Shown: positions 12,003-23,799 of the stretch, in pieces
How positions within the stretch are numbered: position 1 is the stretch's first letter
Layout: each line of letters starts with the position of its first letter
Origin: Topomyia yanbarensis
Taxonomy: Eukaryota; Arthropoda; Insecta; Diptera; Culicidae
Direction of reading: 5' to 3'
Length of the DNA stretch: 64,000 nt
Assembly (NCBI RefSeq): GCF_030247195.1
Contig: NC_080670.1
Coordinates: forward strand, 42,951,524 to 43,015,523
Program-made: the position numbers and the translations under genes
The notes under the pieces: generated by a model
Seen by the model: the letters and a program-made list of their open reading frames with translations, nothing else
Database searches by the model: none
Told to the model about the DNA's origin: nothing

Positions 12003-13671
12003 ATGATCATTAGAGTGACAGGAAAAAATGACCCCTATCGGCCCACCCCTGAGTTGATTCCTAGTCCCACAAGGAGTACTTGTTTCAAATTTGAAGCGAA
12101 TCGGACAAGTCTAGCTACCGGACCAACGTGCCTGAAGTTTGTATGACATTTTTCGACAATATGGATCTTTAGGGGTGTGCGGGTTAAGGCATATTCTGAT
12201 GCAGATTAGTACCGTGAGTTAATATCTCAGTCCTTTTTCAATTTTTTGGCCCGAAACTATTGAAAAAAACATTTTTTAGTTTGTTTCCTTTTAGGACAAT
12301 AACACATCCAAACCCATGCGACTTGCACGACCCTATAGGTTGCCTTATCAGATCTACCATAGTTTGCAGATGAAACTTGGGATGGCAGGTTGCTAGCGGA
12401 TTGACAAAGTACCAGATCATGCTGTGTGGGGTGCTGTCCCGGTTAACAATGAGGCGAACGAGATATTTGCAGATACGTCATTTAGTAGGGCAACTGTCAG
12501 TTTGCTGGTTGAGTTTAATTTGGTTTTTTTAAATTTAAAAATCATAAAAGAATAATTAAGGTTTAAGAATGATATGAGTGTACTCGTAAGGACACCCGCT
12601 ACCAATACATATGAAAAACTGGCACAATTTTTCCAAATTAAAGATCCCTATTTACATGGAGAAAACCCACTAACTCGCCTTTTTGCCGCTATGTGGCACT
12701 GTATGCATCATATTATCACTGCAAGTGAAAATAAGAAAGATAATTTAATTGTCTACAACTTTGTCGAAGACTGCTAGTTAATCCGGCTTTGTTAACAGAA
12801 GTTATTAAACTTTTAACGAAGTCTGAGTCAGTTTTCTATAGGGCCTAGCAGTGCATGGTTGTGTATCAGTACTCGATTCTCACGAACTAAATATTTGTGA
12901 AATAACCGTTAGATTTAGCTCAATAGTATGTTCAGAAGAGTTGTAGTAGATAATACAAGTCATGTTTTGGTTAGAAAATTTTAGTTCCAGATTGTACCGC
13001 ATAGAGGGCACCAACACTAACTTTTCAACGGAAACAGATAGATATTTGGTGTCTTCTACAAAGTTGTAAAGCAGGCGTTTTTCAATAATTCTTCCGAACA
13101 TTTCGATATTATATCTCTCTTCTATGAAAAGTTATTTCTGGCGCCCTCTATGCGGTCACAGTTTGAACTAAAATTTTTCAACCAAAACATGACTCGTATT
13201 ATCTACTACAACTCTTCTGAACATACTGTTGAGCTAAATCTAACGGTTATTTCACAAAAATGTTTAGTTTGTGAGAATCGAGTACTGATACACAACCATG
13301 CACTGCTAGGCCCTATAGAAAACTGACTCAGACTTCGTGAAAAGTTTAATAACTTCTGTTAACAAAGCCGGATTAACTAGCAGTCTTCGACAAAGTTGTA
13401 GACAATTAAATTATCTTTCTTATTTTCACTTACAGTGATAATACAATGCATACAGTGCCACCTAGCGGCAAAAGGCGAGTTAGTGGGTTTTCTCCATATA
13501 AATTGTCGAAAAATCTTATACAAACTTCAGGCATGTTGGTCCGGTAGCTAGAATTGTCCGATTCGCTTCAAATTTGGAACAAATACTCCTTGTGGGACTA
13601 GGAATCGACTCAGGGGTGGGCCGATTGAGTTTTCAAAATTTCATTATTTTTCTGGCAAGTCAAATGATCAT
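12003..13671. mobile_element. Large foldback (long inverted repeat) element
   Basis: The left arm (12003-about 13050) and right arm (about 13130-13671) are reverse complements over most of their length, from the shared ends ATGATCATT...CAG.AAAA and GGCCCACCCCTGAGT inwards to a small loop. Blocks such as AGCAGTGCATGGTTGTGTAT and TTAGATTTAGCTCAATAGTA occur once per arm. The left arm is longer because of a ~480-bp insertion at 12163-12643. Confidence 0.85.
12163..12643. mobile_element. MITE-like insertion in one arm of the foldback
   Basis: Absent from the opposite arm at 13498-13515 and from the related copy at 16560. Ends ATGGATCTTTA and (reversed) ATAGGGATCTTTA are similar. The target duplication is unclear, at most AT. 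Confidence 0.6.
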
Positions 13672-14281
13672 TTATCATGTAGTACTCAGATTCCGAAATA
13701 AACAGAAAAAATTAAGTGTTTTTAATAGTTACGCTCCTTAAAATAAATACAGAAAAGTTTTCTCACATCAATAGCCCACTAGAAAATTTAATAAACTAAA
13801 ACCCTAAAGATCTCTACTAATTAAATGAAAAGCGCGCCAATTTTCGATTTACTTCTGGATCGTGAAATAATAACATAATAAACTCTTGAAGCATGTTTCA
13901 TTCGGCGACATTATTGTTTCGTTCCATGCAGACAGTTCTTAAGTTAGCCAATACTTTTCCCAATCTATATTTGTCCTAATACGCTGCCGTAGAACCGGTC
14001 CGCCAACTAATTCGGCGAATGTCGTTATTTATAAGACATTTAAGACGGCACCAAAGATATCGCAAGAAAAAAAAACCACACAAACCACGGTCAGTCTCGT
14101 GCCCAGAAAGGATCGCATGACGAAAGCGATCTGCTCGTATATTTTTCCAATCGCAGTCATGTCGCGTGTGTGAAGCCTGTTGAATTTGATGAAACGTAAA
14201 TAATCTTAAGGGGGTTGCACGTTGTCACGAGAGGGCAAAAAAGGCGGGAAGGCGTTTTTTCGTGGTTACCAATTTTTATTT

Positions 14282-14560
14282 ATGGGAAATTCACACACAT
14301 ATTGTTGTTATTTTGTTATTATTTTAACCTCGCAATTGTCCTGTGCACTAATAATAGGCAAAGTCTGTCGAAACAGTAGCTCAAGTTCTGAAGCGGAATG
14401 TGGCACCAATGCTTTACTTTGCTTGGATGTGCTCAAATATATGATAATACGTACAAGCAGTCGTAACCCAAAGTATAACCCCTTAAGAAGACAACGACCG
14501 GCGGACGTCGACGAAAATGATGCACGCGGTGATGAGGATCGGATGACTAATCAGGTTTAG
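14282..14560 (+). CDS. Candidate small secreted protein, unrecognised
   Basis: A 92-residue ORF from ATG 14282; an upstream in-frame TTG at 14222 is unlikely to be used in a eukaryote. Residues 7-22 (YCCYFVIILTSQLSCA) look like a signal peptide core with a plausible cleavage after SCA. The remainder has three cysteines, of which two are spaced C-x6-C (ECGTNALLC), then a basic RRQR and an acidic tail. C-x6-C rings occur in allatostatin-C-type peptides, but no other part of such a precursor is visible and there is no amidation or clear dibasic bracket around the ring. It may be a single-exon secreted peptide, a first exon, or chance. I do not assign a family. Confidence 0.3.
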   Translation: MGNSHTYCCYFVIILTSQLSCALIIGKVCRNSSSSSEAECGTNALLCLDVLKYMIIRTSSRNPKYNPLRRQRPADVDENDARGDEDRMTNQV

Positions 14561-14735
14561 CACCCGCTGTAGAAGTCTTGCTATTATACGGAAAACTTTA
14601 GTAATTATTTGAACCTGATGAGATTCAATTTCTAGGCAGATGGAGGTAGCTTTCGTTCCGATCAAAAATATTCTCTACACGCCAAAATTTATTTAATATT
14701 CTAAGAAATTGCGACTCGGTCCACTCAAAGCAATA

Positions 14736-14994
14736 TTGTTATAGGTTTTTGTCAGCATGATCGATTCAGTGGAATTGTAAACTCCCGCCACTGAAATTCC
14801 GAATGAATCAAACGTTTGTAGGTGGCGCAGTGATCGATGCAATGCAGTTGGATTGGAACTGTCAAAAACATGTAGCAAACAGTTGCGTAGATGGCAATAG
14901 TGAAACACTAATTTCCAACGTATATCAATTTGAATGTTTACACAGTACGGTTTTTGAAGAAATTTTAATCCAGCCTAAATGTTTGTTATCTGTG
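14736..14994. mobile_element. MITE family 2, copy 2 (inverted, left end decayed)
   Basis: Shares TGGCGCAGTGATCGATGCAA and CCTAAATGTTTGTTATCTGT with copy 1 in the opposite orientation. The right end CTGTG is followed by GTAATAT; a GCAATAT before the degraded left end may be the matching duplication. Confidence 0.75.
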
Positions 14995-15001
14995 GTAATA
15001 T

Positions 15002-16390
15002 AATTGAAGATGCACATTATGCAAAGAAAGCGAAATCATCAAACTAACAAAAATCAATACGGTTAACTATCTTTGTTATGAACCAACTCACGATATCTGA
15101 CAATACTTTCAGGTAGACCTTTAGTAACTCTAGCTTCCTAGCCAAACGTCTGATGATGGGAATTTTCAATCACGAAACGGGTACAACAGCAGGAGCACAT
15201 ACCGCTGTTATGAGAGCGTATTGGAATGAATTACAGCTGTAAAATGTAAATCTAAGTGATACTTATTACTTGCCACCTACCACCGAATGCAAACGAATAA
15301 AAAAAGATAATAGCATTGTACACGATATATGAGCCACAAATTACAGTAGCTGCCAGGTGTATCGATCAAGCGTAAGGAAATGTAAGAAATATTCGAGCCC
15401 TGAGAAGCTGACAACGAACAGCCACGGGCAGAGTTTACAATCGAGTATAACGCTCAATAAATCCAGTAAAATATGCAAACCCAAAATTTATTACTGCTAC
15501 CGGAATTCAACAGTGGGATTTGAGTGCACAAATTTGCTGACTGGCTCACACTGGGTTTAAATTGCGAAATTTGGTCACAACATTGATTTAATTCAGAGAT
15601 ATGTCATAAGCTCTCCATTCCAACAAAGGATAAGTAAATAATAGATCACAAAATGGCTACAATCATACTAGATCATATACTCTTCACCAAACTGGCCTGA
15701 AAAAAAAATGAACACAATCGGATTGTTTCTACTAATGTTCCCACTGATCTCACGTCAGCTTGCAGCCCAAAATTATGGTTATTAAAATATCTCCTTATTT
15801 TTCGACAACAATCCTATCAAACCAAAGAAGTATCATGCTACCGAAATCGTAAAGGGGTAGGGGGACGGAAGGTGGCAGCTTCTTTTTCACCTTCAGAAAA
15901 CATGGCAGATTTCGCCGTTTCGATTGTCCCAAATTAGTAAGGGGTCGGCTTTAATTGGCCGCTTGGCTTGCGAACTGCACGCGCGTTTGATTGGACTCGA
16001 ACCACGGTCAGTAAATGGCGCAAAGGAAACAATTTGAACGATGGTTTTAATTTACATAAACTAATTTTTATGTTAATTTTTGAACGTATGTGAATGCAAA
16101 TGTGATTCGGGTGCAATATATTACGAACTGGGTTCTTAATTGCTATCGAAAGGCGTTCGAATCGAATCGATTTCATAACCTCATATTGATAGTAACTTGC
16201 ATTTTTATGGGATTCCAAATCAATTTTTGTCGACTGACACGAACTTGAATTTAACAACTTAAAACTGGGCATCTGTCAGTTGCCGAAATGTTGGAGTTTG
16301 AAGCGGAAATGATATTCAGTTCCAGTTTGGCATTGTCGTCAATTCGGACTGGACGATGTTGTCGTTCATATTTTGTAATCTACCTTGGGT
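15002..16390. other. No recognisable gene
   Basis: Only short ORFs. A 112-codon minus ORF (16272-15934) has no recognisable motif, and nothing around it suggests exon structure. Confidence 0.4.
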
Positions 16391-16392
16391 TA

Positions 16393-17110
16393 TCTATACT
16401 CATTAGACTGCTCAGAAACGCAATGAATTTTAAAAACTCAATAAGCCCACCCCTGAGTCGATTCCTAGTCCCACCAGGAGTACTTACACTAAATTTGAAG
16501 CAAATCGGACATGTCTAGCTACCGGACCAACGTGCCTGAGGTTTATATGGGATTTTTCGAGAATTTATATGGAGAAAACCCACTAGCTCGCATTTCTGCC
16601 GCTAGGTGGCACTGTAAGCATCGTATTATCACTATAAGGGAAAATAAGAAAGATAATTTAATTGTCTACAACTTTAACAAGGACTGCTAGTCAATCCAGC
16701 TTTGTTAAAAGAAGTTATTGAACTTTTGACGAAGTCTTAGTTCTGCATGGAGCCTAGCAGTGCATGGTTGTGTATCAGTACTCGATTCCCACGAACTACA
16801 CATTTTTGTGAAATAATGGTTAGATTTAGCTCAATAGTATGTTCAGAAGAATTTTAGTAGATAATACGAGTAAAGTTTTGGTTAGAAAATTTTAATTCCA
16901 CCTATTGCCGCATAGCGGGCGCCAACACTAACTTTTCATAAAAGAGATATAGAATATCGAAATGTTCGGAAGAATTATTGCAAAATACCTGCAGTACAAC
17001 TTTGGGGAAAACACCTAATTTCTATCGCTCTCCGTTGAAAAGTTAGTGTTGGCGCCCTCTATGCAGCCACAGGTGGAACTAAAATTGGGTCTAGCAGTGC
17101 ATGGTTGTGT
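16393..17110. mobile_element. Second copy of the foldback element, right arm truncated
   Basis: From TCATTAGACTGCTCAG through CCCACCCCTGAGTCGATTCC it follows the left arm of 12003-13671 without the 480-bp insertion, passes the loop, and breaks off in the right arm after GCAGTGCATGGTTGTGTA near 17110. Confidence 0.82.
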
Positions 17111-17586
17111 AGCATGGTTAAATTTGACAGTACGAAGATTTATAATTTTGCCCATGATGCAGAAAGAAAGGTGGAAACATTTTCTGTACGTAATATGGGT
17201 TGTCAAAAAATTTCAACATGCAACGATCAGAGAAAATTGAAAACGAAAATAACTTGCGTCAAGCTTTGTATGGGTTATTTCATGATGTGGATTCGATGCT
17301 ACGGCTGCCATACTTAATGTAATATGCAAATCGAATACATAAATCTTCACACCTCTACCATGGTTTTTGCAGCCGTCAGTTCTAATTAACTATCCAAATG
17401 CAAACATTTGAAATGGGTCGATCTCTCGGTTAAATTTAACCAGATTTTACCAGAGAAAAAAAAACTTTCGGACTGTCAAGTTTTAACTAAACATTAAATA
17501 ATCGCCAAATGGTTCACAGCCTAAATGACATTAGCAAGTAGCAACTTGCCTACGATCGGCCAGCAGACTATCAATCGAATCTAAAT

Positions 17587-17881
17587 CACAGACTAACAGA
17601 CATAACACTATGAGGGAATTCACTCAAAAAACATCGATCCGACAATTTTCCCAGAACACTAGCTCCACCTTCTATTCACAGTCCCAAGCACTCATTTACT
17701 GGTGGGTTAACCCTCAGGTTTGGGAACAATTTTTCACTAGTGGTCTATCCCCCATATGCTTGTTCATATGTCAGTGGCGCCATAATTTCAAATGTGGTCA
17801 CAGTCCCAACTACAAATATTTTCAAAATGACCGTTAAGCGGGCGAAGCTTTGTTTTTGAGTGTTATTTCTGTTAGTCTGTG
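17587..17881. mobile_element. MITE family 1, copy 4
   Basis: Full inverted ends. Duplication TCTAAAT (17580-17586 and 17882-17888). Orientation is the reverse of copy 3. Confidence 0.93.
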
Positions 17882-18435
17882 TCTAAATGTTCAGTAAGTA
17901 CGTTTGTCGGTTTCATAAAACGAACCACGCAGCTCCAATAAACCAGCAATAATCACAAATGTCCGCAATCTATGCCTTCCTCAACCAAAATCGCTTACAT
18001 CCGTCGTTCGAGATGGAACTGAAAAAGTAAACACCAAGATGCGAGCGGGATTCTTTTCCGCTCGCCCAGCATGCTCGCCATGACTTCATAATTATTTACC
18101 GCTTCCGCACAGCCCGAAAGTTATCTCCGACGTCCAGTGAAGCGCTCCTTGATTACGCACTGGAGATAATCAACCGGTAAAACAAGCATTGTGATTGCGA
18201 TATTTGATCATCATTAGCAGATACAGATGCGATTACGGTGGCGACCACACCCTTGCCGTAGCATTTGATTTCAGTTTCTGTGATTCTCCGTGGCTTCGGT
18301 GTGGATTTTTATCTTGATAGTTGCAAAGCTGGACAAGGGATATTTTGAACGTTTAAAGGCGTATGCGGAAAGACACTCCGGAACGGGAATGAGAAATCTG
18401 GCGATCAACACTACGTTAACCCTAGAACGTTATAC

Positions 18436-18867
18436 CACAGATAACAGACTTTTAGGCTCGATTGGAATTGGGTGTAAACTCACGCCACAGAAATTTCGAA
18501 TAAATCAAGCGTCTGAAACACGTTTGGCAAACGTTTTTAGATGGCGCAGTGATCGATGCAATGCAGTTTGAGAGCAGCTGCCAAACAGGTGTAGCAAACG
18601 GTTGTGTACATGGCAATAGATTTGTCTACGGCTCATATACGTACACGTCACATGACACAAATACTACATCACTAGCTGGTGGAAAATAATAAACAAAGAC
18701 GGCAAAAGCAAATGGGATTGTTTTCAACCAGCAAACTCCATTAGTGTTTGTGAGACCAGCCGACAAAAACTCAATAGTGAAACGCTGATTTCCAACGTTT
18801 GTAAATTTGAAAGTTTATACAGGTTTTTAAGGAAATTTTGTTTAAGCCATTATGTCTGTTATCTGTG
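18436..18867. mobile_element. MITE family 2, copy 3, itself interrupted
   Basis: Ends CACAGATAACAGAC and GTCTGTTATCTGTG. A 152-bp insert (18620-18771) is bracketed by CAATAG (18614-18619 and 18772-18777); the uninterrupted sequence is seen in copy 2. The insert has short inverted ends (TTTGTCTACGGCT and reversed TTTGTCGGCT). No duplication is seen around the whole copy. Confidence 0.8.
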
Positions 18868-19195
18868 CTTTTAGCTTCCGATAGTGAGTCTGGCCTGCAA
18901 AAGCTCTCGATTGCCTTCCATTTGTCGTCTTCCAAACTCTATCTATTAGCGGACAATGAATTTAACTGCCCAGTCAAAAAGGGCAAGTTGCTGGCTAGCG
19001 GGGGGCTATTTGCCAACTCGGATGCGCTAATTGCCCTACAATTTGCTAGCAATTTTCTGGCAATTAGGGGGCTATCTCAAATGCAACATTTGGACGATTT
19101 GCCGCCGTCATTTTTTGTTGCTCTACCCGCACTTAAATCGCCCCCAAATCGCCCAGGGAACGCACCATTTAATCGCCCTTAATTGCCTGATATGA
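18868..19195 (+). repeat. Probable non-autonomous repeat with CTGGCnAnTnGGGGGCT cores
   Basis: GCTGGCTAGCGGGGGGCTAT and TCTGGCAATTAGGGGGCTAT are two related units separated by about 85 bp. A 114-codon ORF crosses them but its composition follows the repeat, so I do not call it a gene. Confidence 0.35.
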
Positions 19196-19468
19196 AAATT
19201 AAAAATAATACTTATTTTCGGATTCATTATCTACTCATATAAATTTATCAGTACACTAGGTAATCGCCACCAAACTCTAGGAAGAATCCATGGTGAAATT
19301 CGTATTGCACACCAAAGCCACAGAGAACAGACGTCCATCTTCAACATTCAACTTGTGTAAAATCTCTAACGGTTTCGAAGGTAGTTTGGATATCTAAACC
19401 AGGTGCGCTACTGTCGTCATGTTTTTTTGTGGCTGAGTGCGACAGAATTGACAGCGGTTATTCCTCTA

Positions 19469-19776
19469 CCCAGTCAAACTAGTCCGGAACCGATTCGGAC
19501 TTCCAGCATGAATTCCAGCTCAAATGCGTCAACCGATAGAGTCGGAATCGGTTGTTTTCTTTGAGCTAGATTCCATCCCTCTAAGAACGCCCCCGGTTTC
19601 AAAATCGTCCAATGAAGGACGTTCGTTGGACCAATTTGGACATCGTCCAAATAACCGTTCAACGAACGTCCATCGTTGGACCCGTGTTGAACGATTTTGA
19701 AACAATTTTTTGGACTTCTCAGTGGGATGCTGAATCCATCCAGGATTTCGAACCGGTTCCGGAATCGATTTGACGG
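19469..19776. mobile_element. MITE with CCGGAACCGGTTCGGA-type ends, copy 1, with nested palindrome
   Basis: Ends CCCAGTCAAACTAGTCCGGA and (reversed) TCCGTCAAATCGATTCCGGA. The centre (19595-19703) is a separate inverted repeat bounded by GTTTCAAAATCGT and ACGATTTTGAAAC, not present in the other copies. Confidence 0.7.
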
Positions 19777-19804
19777 ATAGTTGGGATAGGTTAGTGTGGC
19801 GGCG

Positions 19805-19888
19805 CCAGTGTTTTTCGTATATTAATTCAAATGTTTACACACGTTTTTTAAATATTTTTGTTCGATCATGGATGTCTGTTCTCTGTGC
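19805..19888. mobile_element. MITE family 2, terminal fragment
   Basis: About 85 bp containing AATTCAAATGTTTACACACG and the end TGTCTGTTCTCTGTG, matching the right end of copy 2. The left part is missing. Confidence 0.6.
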
Positions 19889-20177
19889 CAAAGCTTACCA
19901 CAATCTGACTTTCATTTAGGCTTTAGGTCAGAGATCTTGTTCCACTATACTTACACACGATTCCACAATTTCCCACATTTGTTGGCTAAATTAAGTGCAC
20001 TAGACAAACAAAATACAGGCGAGAACACGCCAATTATTTAAAAAAAAAACAATTTTAAGCTTAAGCCAAACATGAACCGCCATGTTTGAAAATCGCAAAA
20101 AAACAACAAGTCCATTTCAGCCGCCAGTACACAGCCGATTTAGTCGGTGGGAAAATCGGGAGGATTTCCTATGGGGA

Positions 20178-20740
20178 GACTAAAGAGACTAGAAAAACAA
20201 AGAGGCGCCATCTTAATTCAGTGAAAATAATTCAACTAGCAACGAAGCTACGGGTCACAAGCAACACTGAACAGAACAAGAATAATTGCGGTTTTTTTCG
20301 ATTGCAAGCAGATCCACAACAAAAAGAGTTGAAGTCTTGTTGATACGTTCCTGTCTTGTGAGTTTTCAGGAAACAAAAGAGCTTTGCTTTGTTTTGCTGA
20401 TTCAGAACAATAATGGAACGACTTTCATTTTAAATGTTTGCATAATTTCTTATTCGTAGCCCTCATGCTGCATTTCGTCCTCCCATCAAACCATGCCATT
20501 CTCTCGTTGGCGTTTCTAAACACGATGGTATTGTAACAAATTTGGTTCGATAGAGCTTTTATCTTTGAAACGTTTAGTAATTTCAATGGATTGGATAACA
20601 ATACTTCCTTAAACACAATGCCACATATTGCTAAATATTTACGATTGACAGCTCTCTTGTTCGTTTGGAATGACATTGACAGTTAAATTGAAATTCCAAA
20701 TGAAACATGGCGTCTCTTTGTTATTCTAGTCTCTTTAGTC
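20178..20740. mobile_element. TIR element with GACTAAAGAGACTAG ends
   Basis: Left GACTAAAGAGACTAGAAAAA followed by CAAAGAGGCGCCAT; right, reversed, GACTAAAGAGACTAGAATAA followed by CAAAGAGACGCCAT. About 34 bp of inverted repeat over 563 bp. No ORF of known type; no clear target duplication. Confidence 0.7.
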
Positions 20741-20744
20741 TAGA

Positions 20745-21970
20745 CTCTAGAGGTTACACTGTCAACAAAAAGGGCAAGGCAAATCCACGCGAAATACTCC
20801 GTGCAAACTGGTTCGTACCAAACGAGCTCGAACCATCCTTGTCTAATCATAATCATCTAATCTAATCTAATCTAATCATCATTCACAGTACGCAGTATAC
20901 CAAGAAGCTTGTTCGCTTCGAGTAATGCGTGCTTCTAGAGGAACCTCTTGGTGCAATACCGAATTTGTTCGACTCAAAAAGTGTAGAAGAGCTTGGAACT
21001 AGGGGAAGATCACTTGTGATGCATTTTTAAAAATCAGCTAAATTAAATGCATTTCTTTCCATCAAAATAGAAATTCATAATGTATTTTGCGTTGCGTGCA
21101 ATATATTTTGCGTTGCGTGTAAGACGTCAAAACCCTACAAAAAATTAGCCCTACATTCAACAAAACGTCGAACAAAGTGAATAGGCTGTCTAACGCAAAA
21201 CTTTAAATAGCCATGCGCCGCCTGTCTCTCGTAGCATGAACCAAGAAAATGATTTTGATTTTGACATGCACCATACAACTCGCGAACAAAATCAATAGAT
21301 ACGTAGTAAAAGCGTAATATTTCTTAACGAAAACTGAAGGCATGGGGAAGAAAGTTGATTTGCTTTAAATTCCAGTCTTATTTTTTGTAATTAAATAACT
21401 TTTATCAAATATCTTTAAATTACGATTAATTTTTTTCATTCGGTACTAAAAACACTTTTCTAACCCTTTAAAGATTGAATTTGGTTCGCAAATGATACTT
21501 TTAAAGAGAAATTAACGATTTTTATAACGAAAATTTTATTTTGCTTGTATTTTGACAGCTCCATTAACAAACATGATCATTTTGACTGCACCGCAGCCCT
21601 ATGTGTCATTTTGTCGTTAGACAACGAATCAGCGTAGGACGTTTGTTAAACAAACTTTTCTGCGAGTTAGTGCAAAGTTGATGCAAAAATGGAAATCAAA
21701 TGAATTTTTTTCTAATTTGAAGCAAATTTGTTATACATTTCTAGAGTGATCTGCCCCTAGGCTTGGAATCACAGACGCAGGTACGGGTCGGAGACATTTA
21801 GGTTGACTCACAAAGCATACTGAAATGCCTTTCGATTCTCTGAGTGAAGTGGTTGGAAAAGCGTCTGCACAAATGTCTCAAGTCCCAACGAGGCTAGTAG
21901 ACTAAATAAGTAACTTTCGAATTAGGAATACTTTCGTGTCAGTTCGATTAGAACTGCCAAAGGTCATCTG
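20745..21970. other. No gene seen
   Basis: Contains a (TCTAA)n-like run at 20850-20880 and AT-rich sequence. No domain or repeat pair was recognised. Confidence 0.4.
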
Positions 21971-22004
21971 ACGAATCTTTTTGATATACACTTTTCAGGC
22001 TGTA

Positions 22005-22990
22005 CGAAGACTGCCCCTGAGTTCATTTCGGGAAATTCTGATTCTTGGGCATTTGCTCGTAGAATTGTGGCGACCGAATCGATCGAATGGGCGATTGGAA
22101 GGTTTGCTCTGGAAAAGTCGCCGAGAAAAAATGGCATCATTCCAGTTATACTTCAAACATATTGTGAAACAAGTTCTTACTTTTAGTGTTGCACAGGATA
22201 CATTCTATTAGCGTGACGGGAAATAATTGAAAAATGCATTCCCAATTATTTATGAAGAGGCAAAGAGCTTTAGTCCGACTAGTCTGAGCTTGTTCCTTCT
22301 AACATCAGTGGAACGTTTGATCTAAATTCGGGATGCTGTTTCGGGCGAGCACCCGCTGCATGCAATGCCACATCCATATCAGCGAGGGAAGTCTACTACC
22401 ACCCCGTTACACAATGCTGTCTACAACATTGAAAAAGTTTTTTTTGCATAAGCAATCAAGCTTAGGAGTTTTTCATGATATTGAATGTGCTTTTGACAAC
22501 GTGTCTTTCGAATCCATTTTGAAATCAGCACGGAGGCCGTGGAGTACCTTTATATATTACGAACTGAATACACGCAATGCTTAGCAACCGACATCTGTTC
22601 TCATCGTTAAGACGAGTAGAGATAAGGAAACTGAGTGTCTGCGGATGTCTTCAAGGTGGTGTGCTGTCACCACTTCTATGGAACCTTGTCGGTGATGACT
22701 TGTTGAGGAAACCTAAAAAGCGTGTGTTTCCGACACATGGTTTCGCCGATGATTAATTTGTAATTATCACCGGAATTTGCATCAACACATTTTTTGATTT
22801 TACTCAGCAAGTATTATGGGTTGTGGTACAATAGTGTCTTTAGGTTGGACTATCAGTTAATCTAAATAAAACGTCAATGGTGCTTTTCACGAAACGAAGG
22901 ATTACAACCGGAACTCGTTCGTTGCAGTTCTTTGACTCTGAAATTGCTGTCTGTGTAAATAGCTTTCTTGTCTTAATGAATTTCACTTAA
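22005..22990 (+). pseudogene. Decayed LOA-type non-LTR reverse transcriptase
   Basis: Frames give ARRIVATESIEWAIGRFALEKSP, FLLTSVERLI, EHPLHAMPHPYQRG, CAFDNVSFESI, LQGGVLSPLLWNLVGDDLL, THGFADD with a stop, and LSVNLNKTSMVLFTKRR. This is the normal order of RT domains; the FADD box is present but the frame is broken by stops and deletions. The set GGVLSPLLWNL ... GFADD ... LSVNPxKT is typical of the LOA/Lian group. Confidence 0.78.
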
Positions 22991-23129
22991 CGGTTCATTG
23001 ACAACAAAACCGAGAAAACCGCGATACTTAAATCGTTTAGTATATCAGGAAGCAGGAGCTCAAATGCTGGAAACGTGAAGCGATAATAACAATAACAAGG
23101 ATAGACCACAGAAACAATACAGCACTCTA

Positions 23130-23310
23130 CCCCAGTTAAACTCATTCCGGAACCGGTTCGGATTTCTGAATGTAGTCAGCATGGATATCAACTCAAATGC
23201 AACAACCGATTCCGACTCAATCGGTTTCAGAATCGGTTATTGCATTTGAGTGGGAATCCATACTGACTCAATTCAGGATTCCGAATCAAATTCCGAATGG
23301 TTTGACCGGG
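23130..23310. mobile_element. MITE with CCGGAACCGGTTCGGA-type ends, copy 2
   Basis: Ends CCCCAGTTAAACTCATTCCG and (reversed) CCCGGTCAAACCATTCGGAA. The middle is an inverted pair around AACCGATTCCGACTCAATCG. It lies directly upstream of the gypsy RNase H relic. Confidence 0.75.
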
Positions 23311-23317
23311 ACGTAGT

Positions 23318-23780
23318 TGCATCACCGATTGGTCTTGGAGCAGTTCTTGTATAGTTCAGTAACACAGAGTACCCTTGCATAATAGCGTGCGCATCGAAAG
23401 CACTGGCTATTGCCGAAAAAAGATATCCGCGAACACAAAAGAAAGCTTCTGCTTTCGTATGGGATGTTGAACGACACGAAAGTTCGTAATAAGAACGGAT
23501 TCGGAAGTCCACTAATTTATTTTTGGAGTTCTACGCCGAGCGAGTAGAAGAGCGATAACTCGTGCGGAACCACGGGTATTGCAATTCCTTCCGTACCATT
23601 TTGAAATAGAAAGAGTTCCAGGGTATCTCAACGTGGCCGCTGTGTAGTCTCGACTTATCACTAAATCACAGATTGACGAACCGTTTGATGAGCATAACGA
23701 CATGCTATATTAACTGGATGCGGGGTTATGGGTATTTCGTGGGATTCAGCTAGCGTCGAAAAACGACGTAGAGCTCGGTG
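23318..23780 (+). pseudogene. Ty3/gypsy-type RNase H/connection fragment
   Basis: The + strand reads ASPIGLGAVLV, IIACASKALAIAEKRYPRTQK, AFVWDVERH and, after a deletion, FLPYHFEIERVPGYLNVAA then DEPFDEHNDMLY. These are the RNase H start, the EKRYPRTQKE box and the FEIxxxPGxxNxAD box that precedes the integrase region. Stops interrupt it. Confidence 0.78.
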
Positions 23781-23799
23781 AACTTTTGGGTTCTGATAG

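Noticed and set aside
18838..19182. 114-codon ORF as a gene
   Set aside because: It overlaps the end of MITE family 2 copy 3 and a pair of GGGGGCT-core repeats. Composition follows the repeats.
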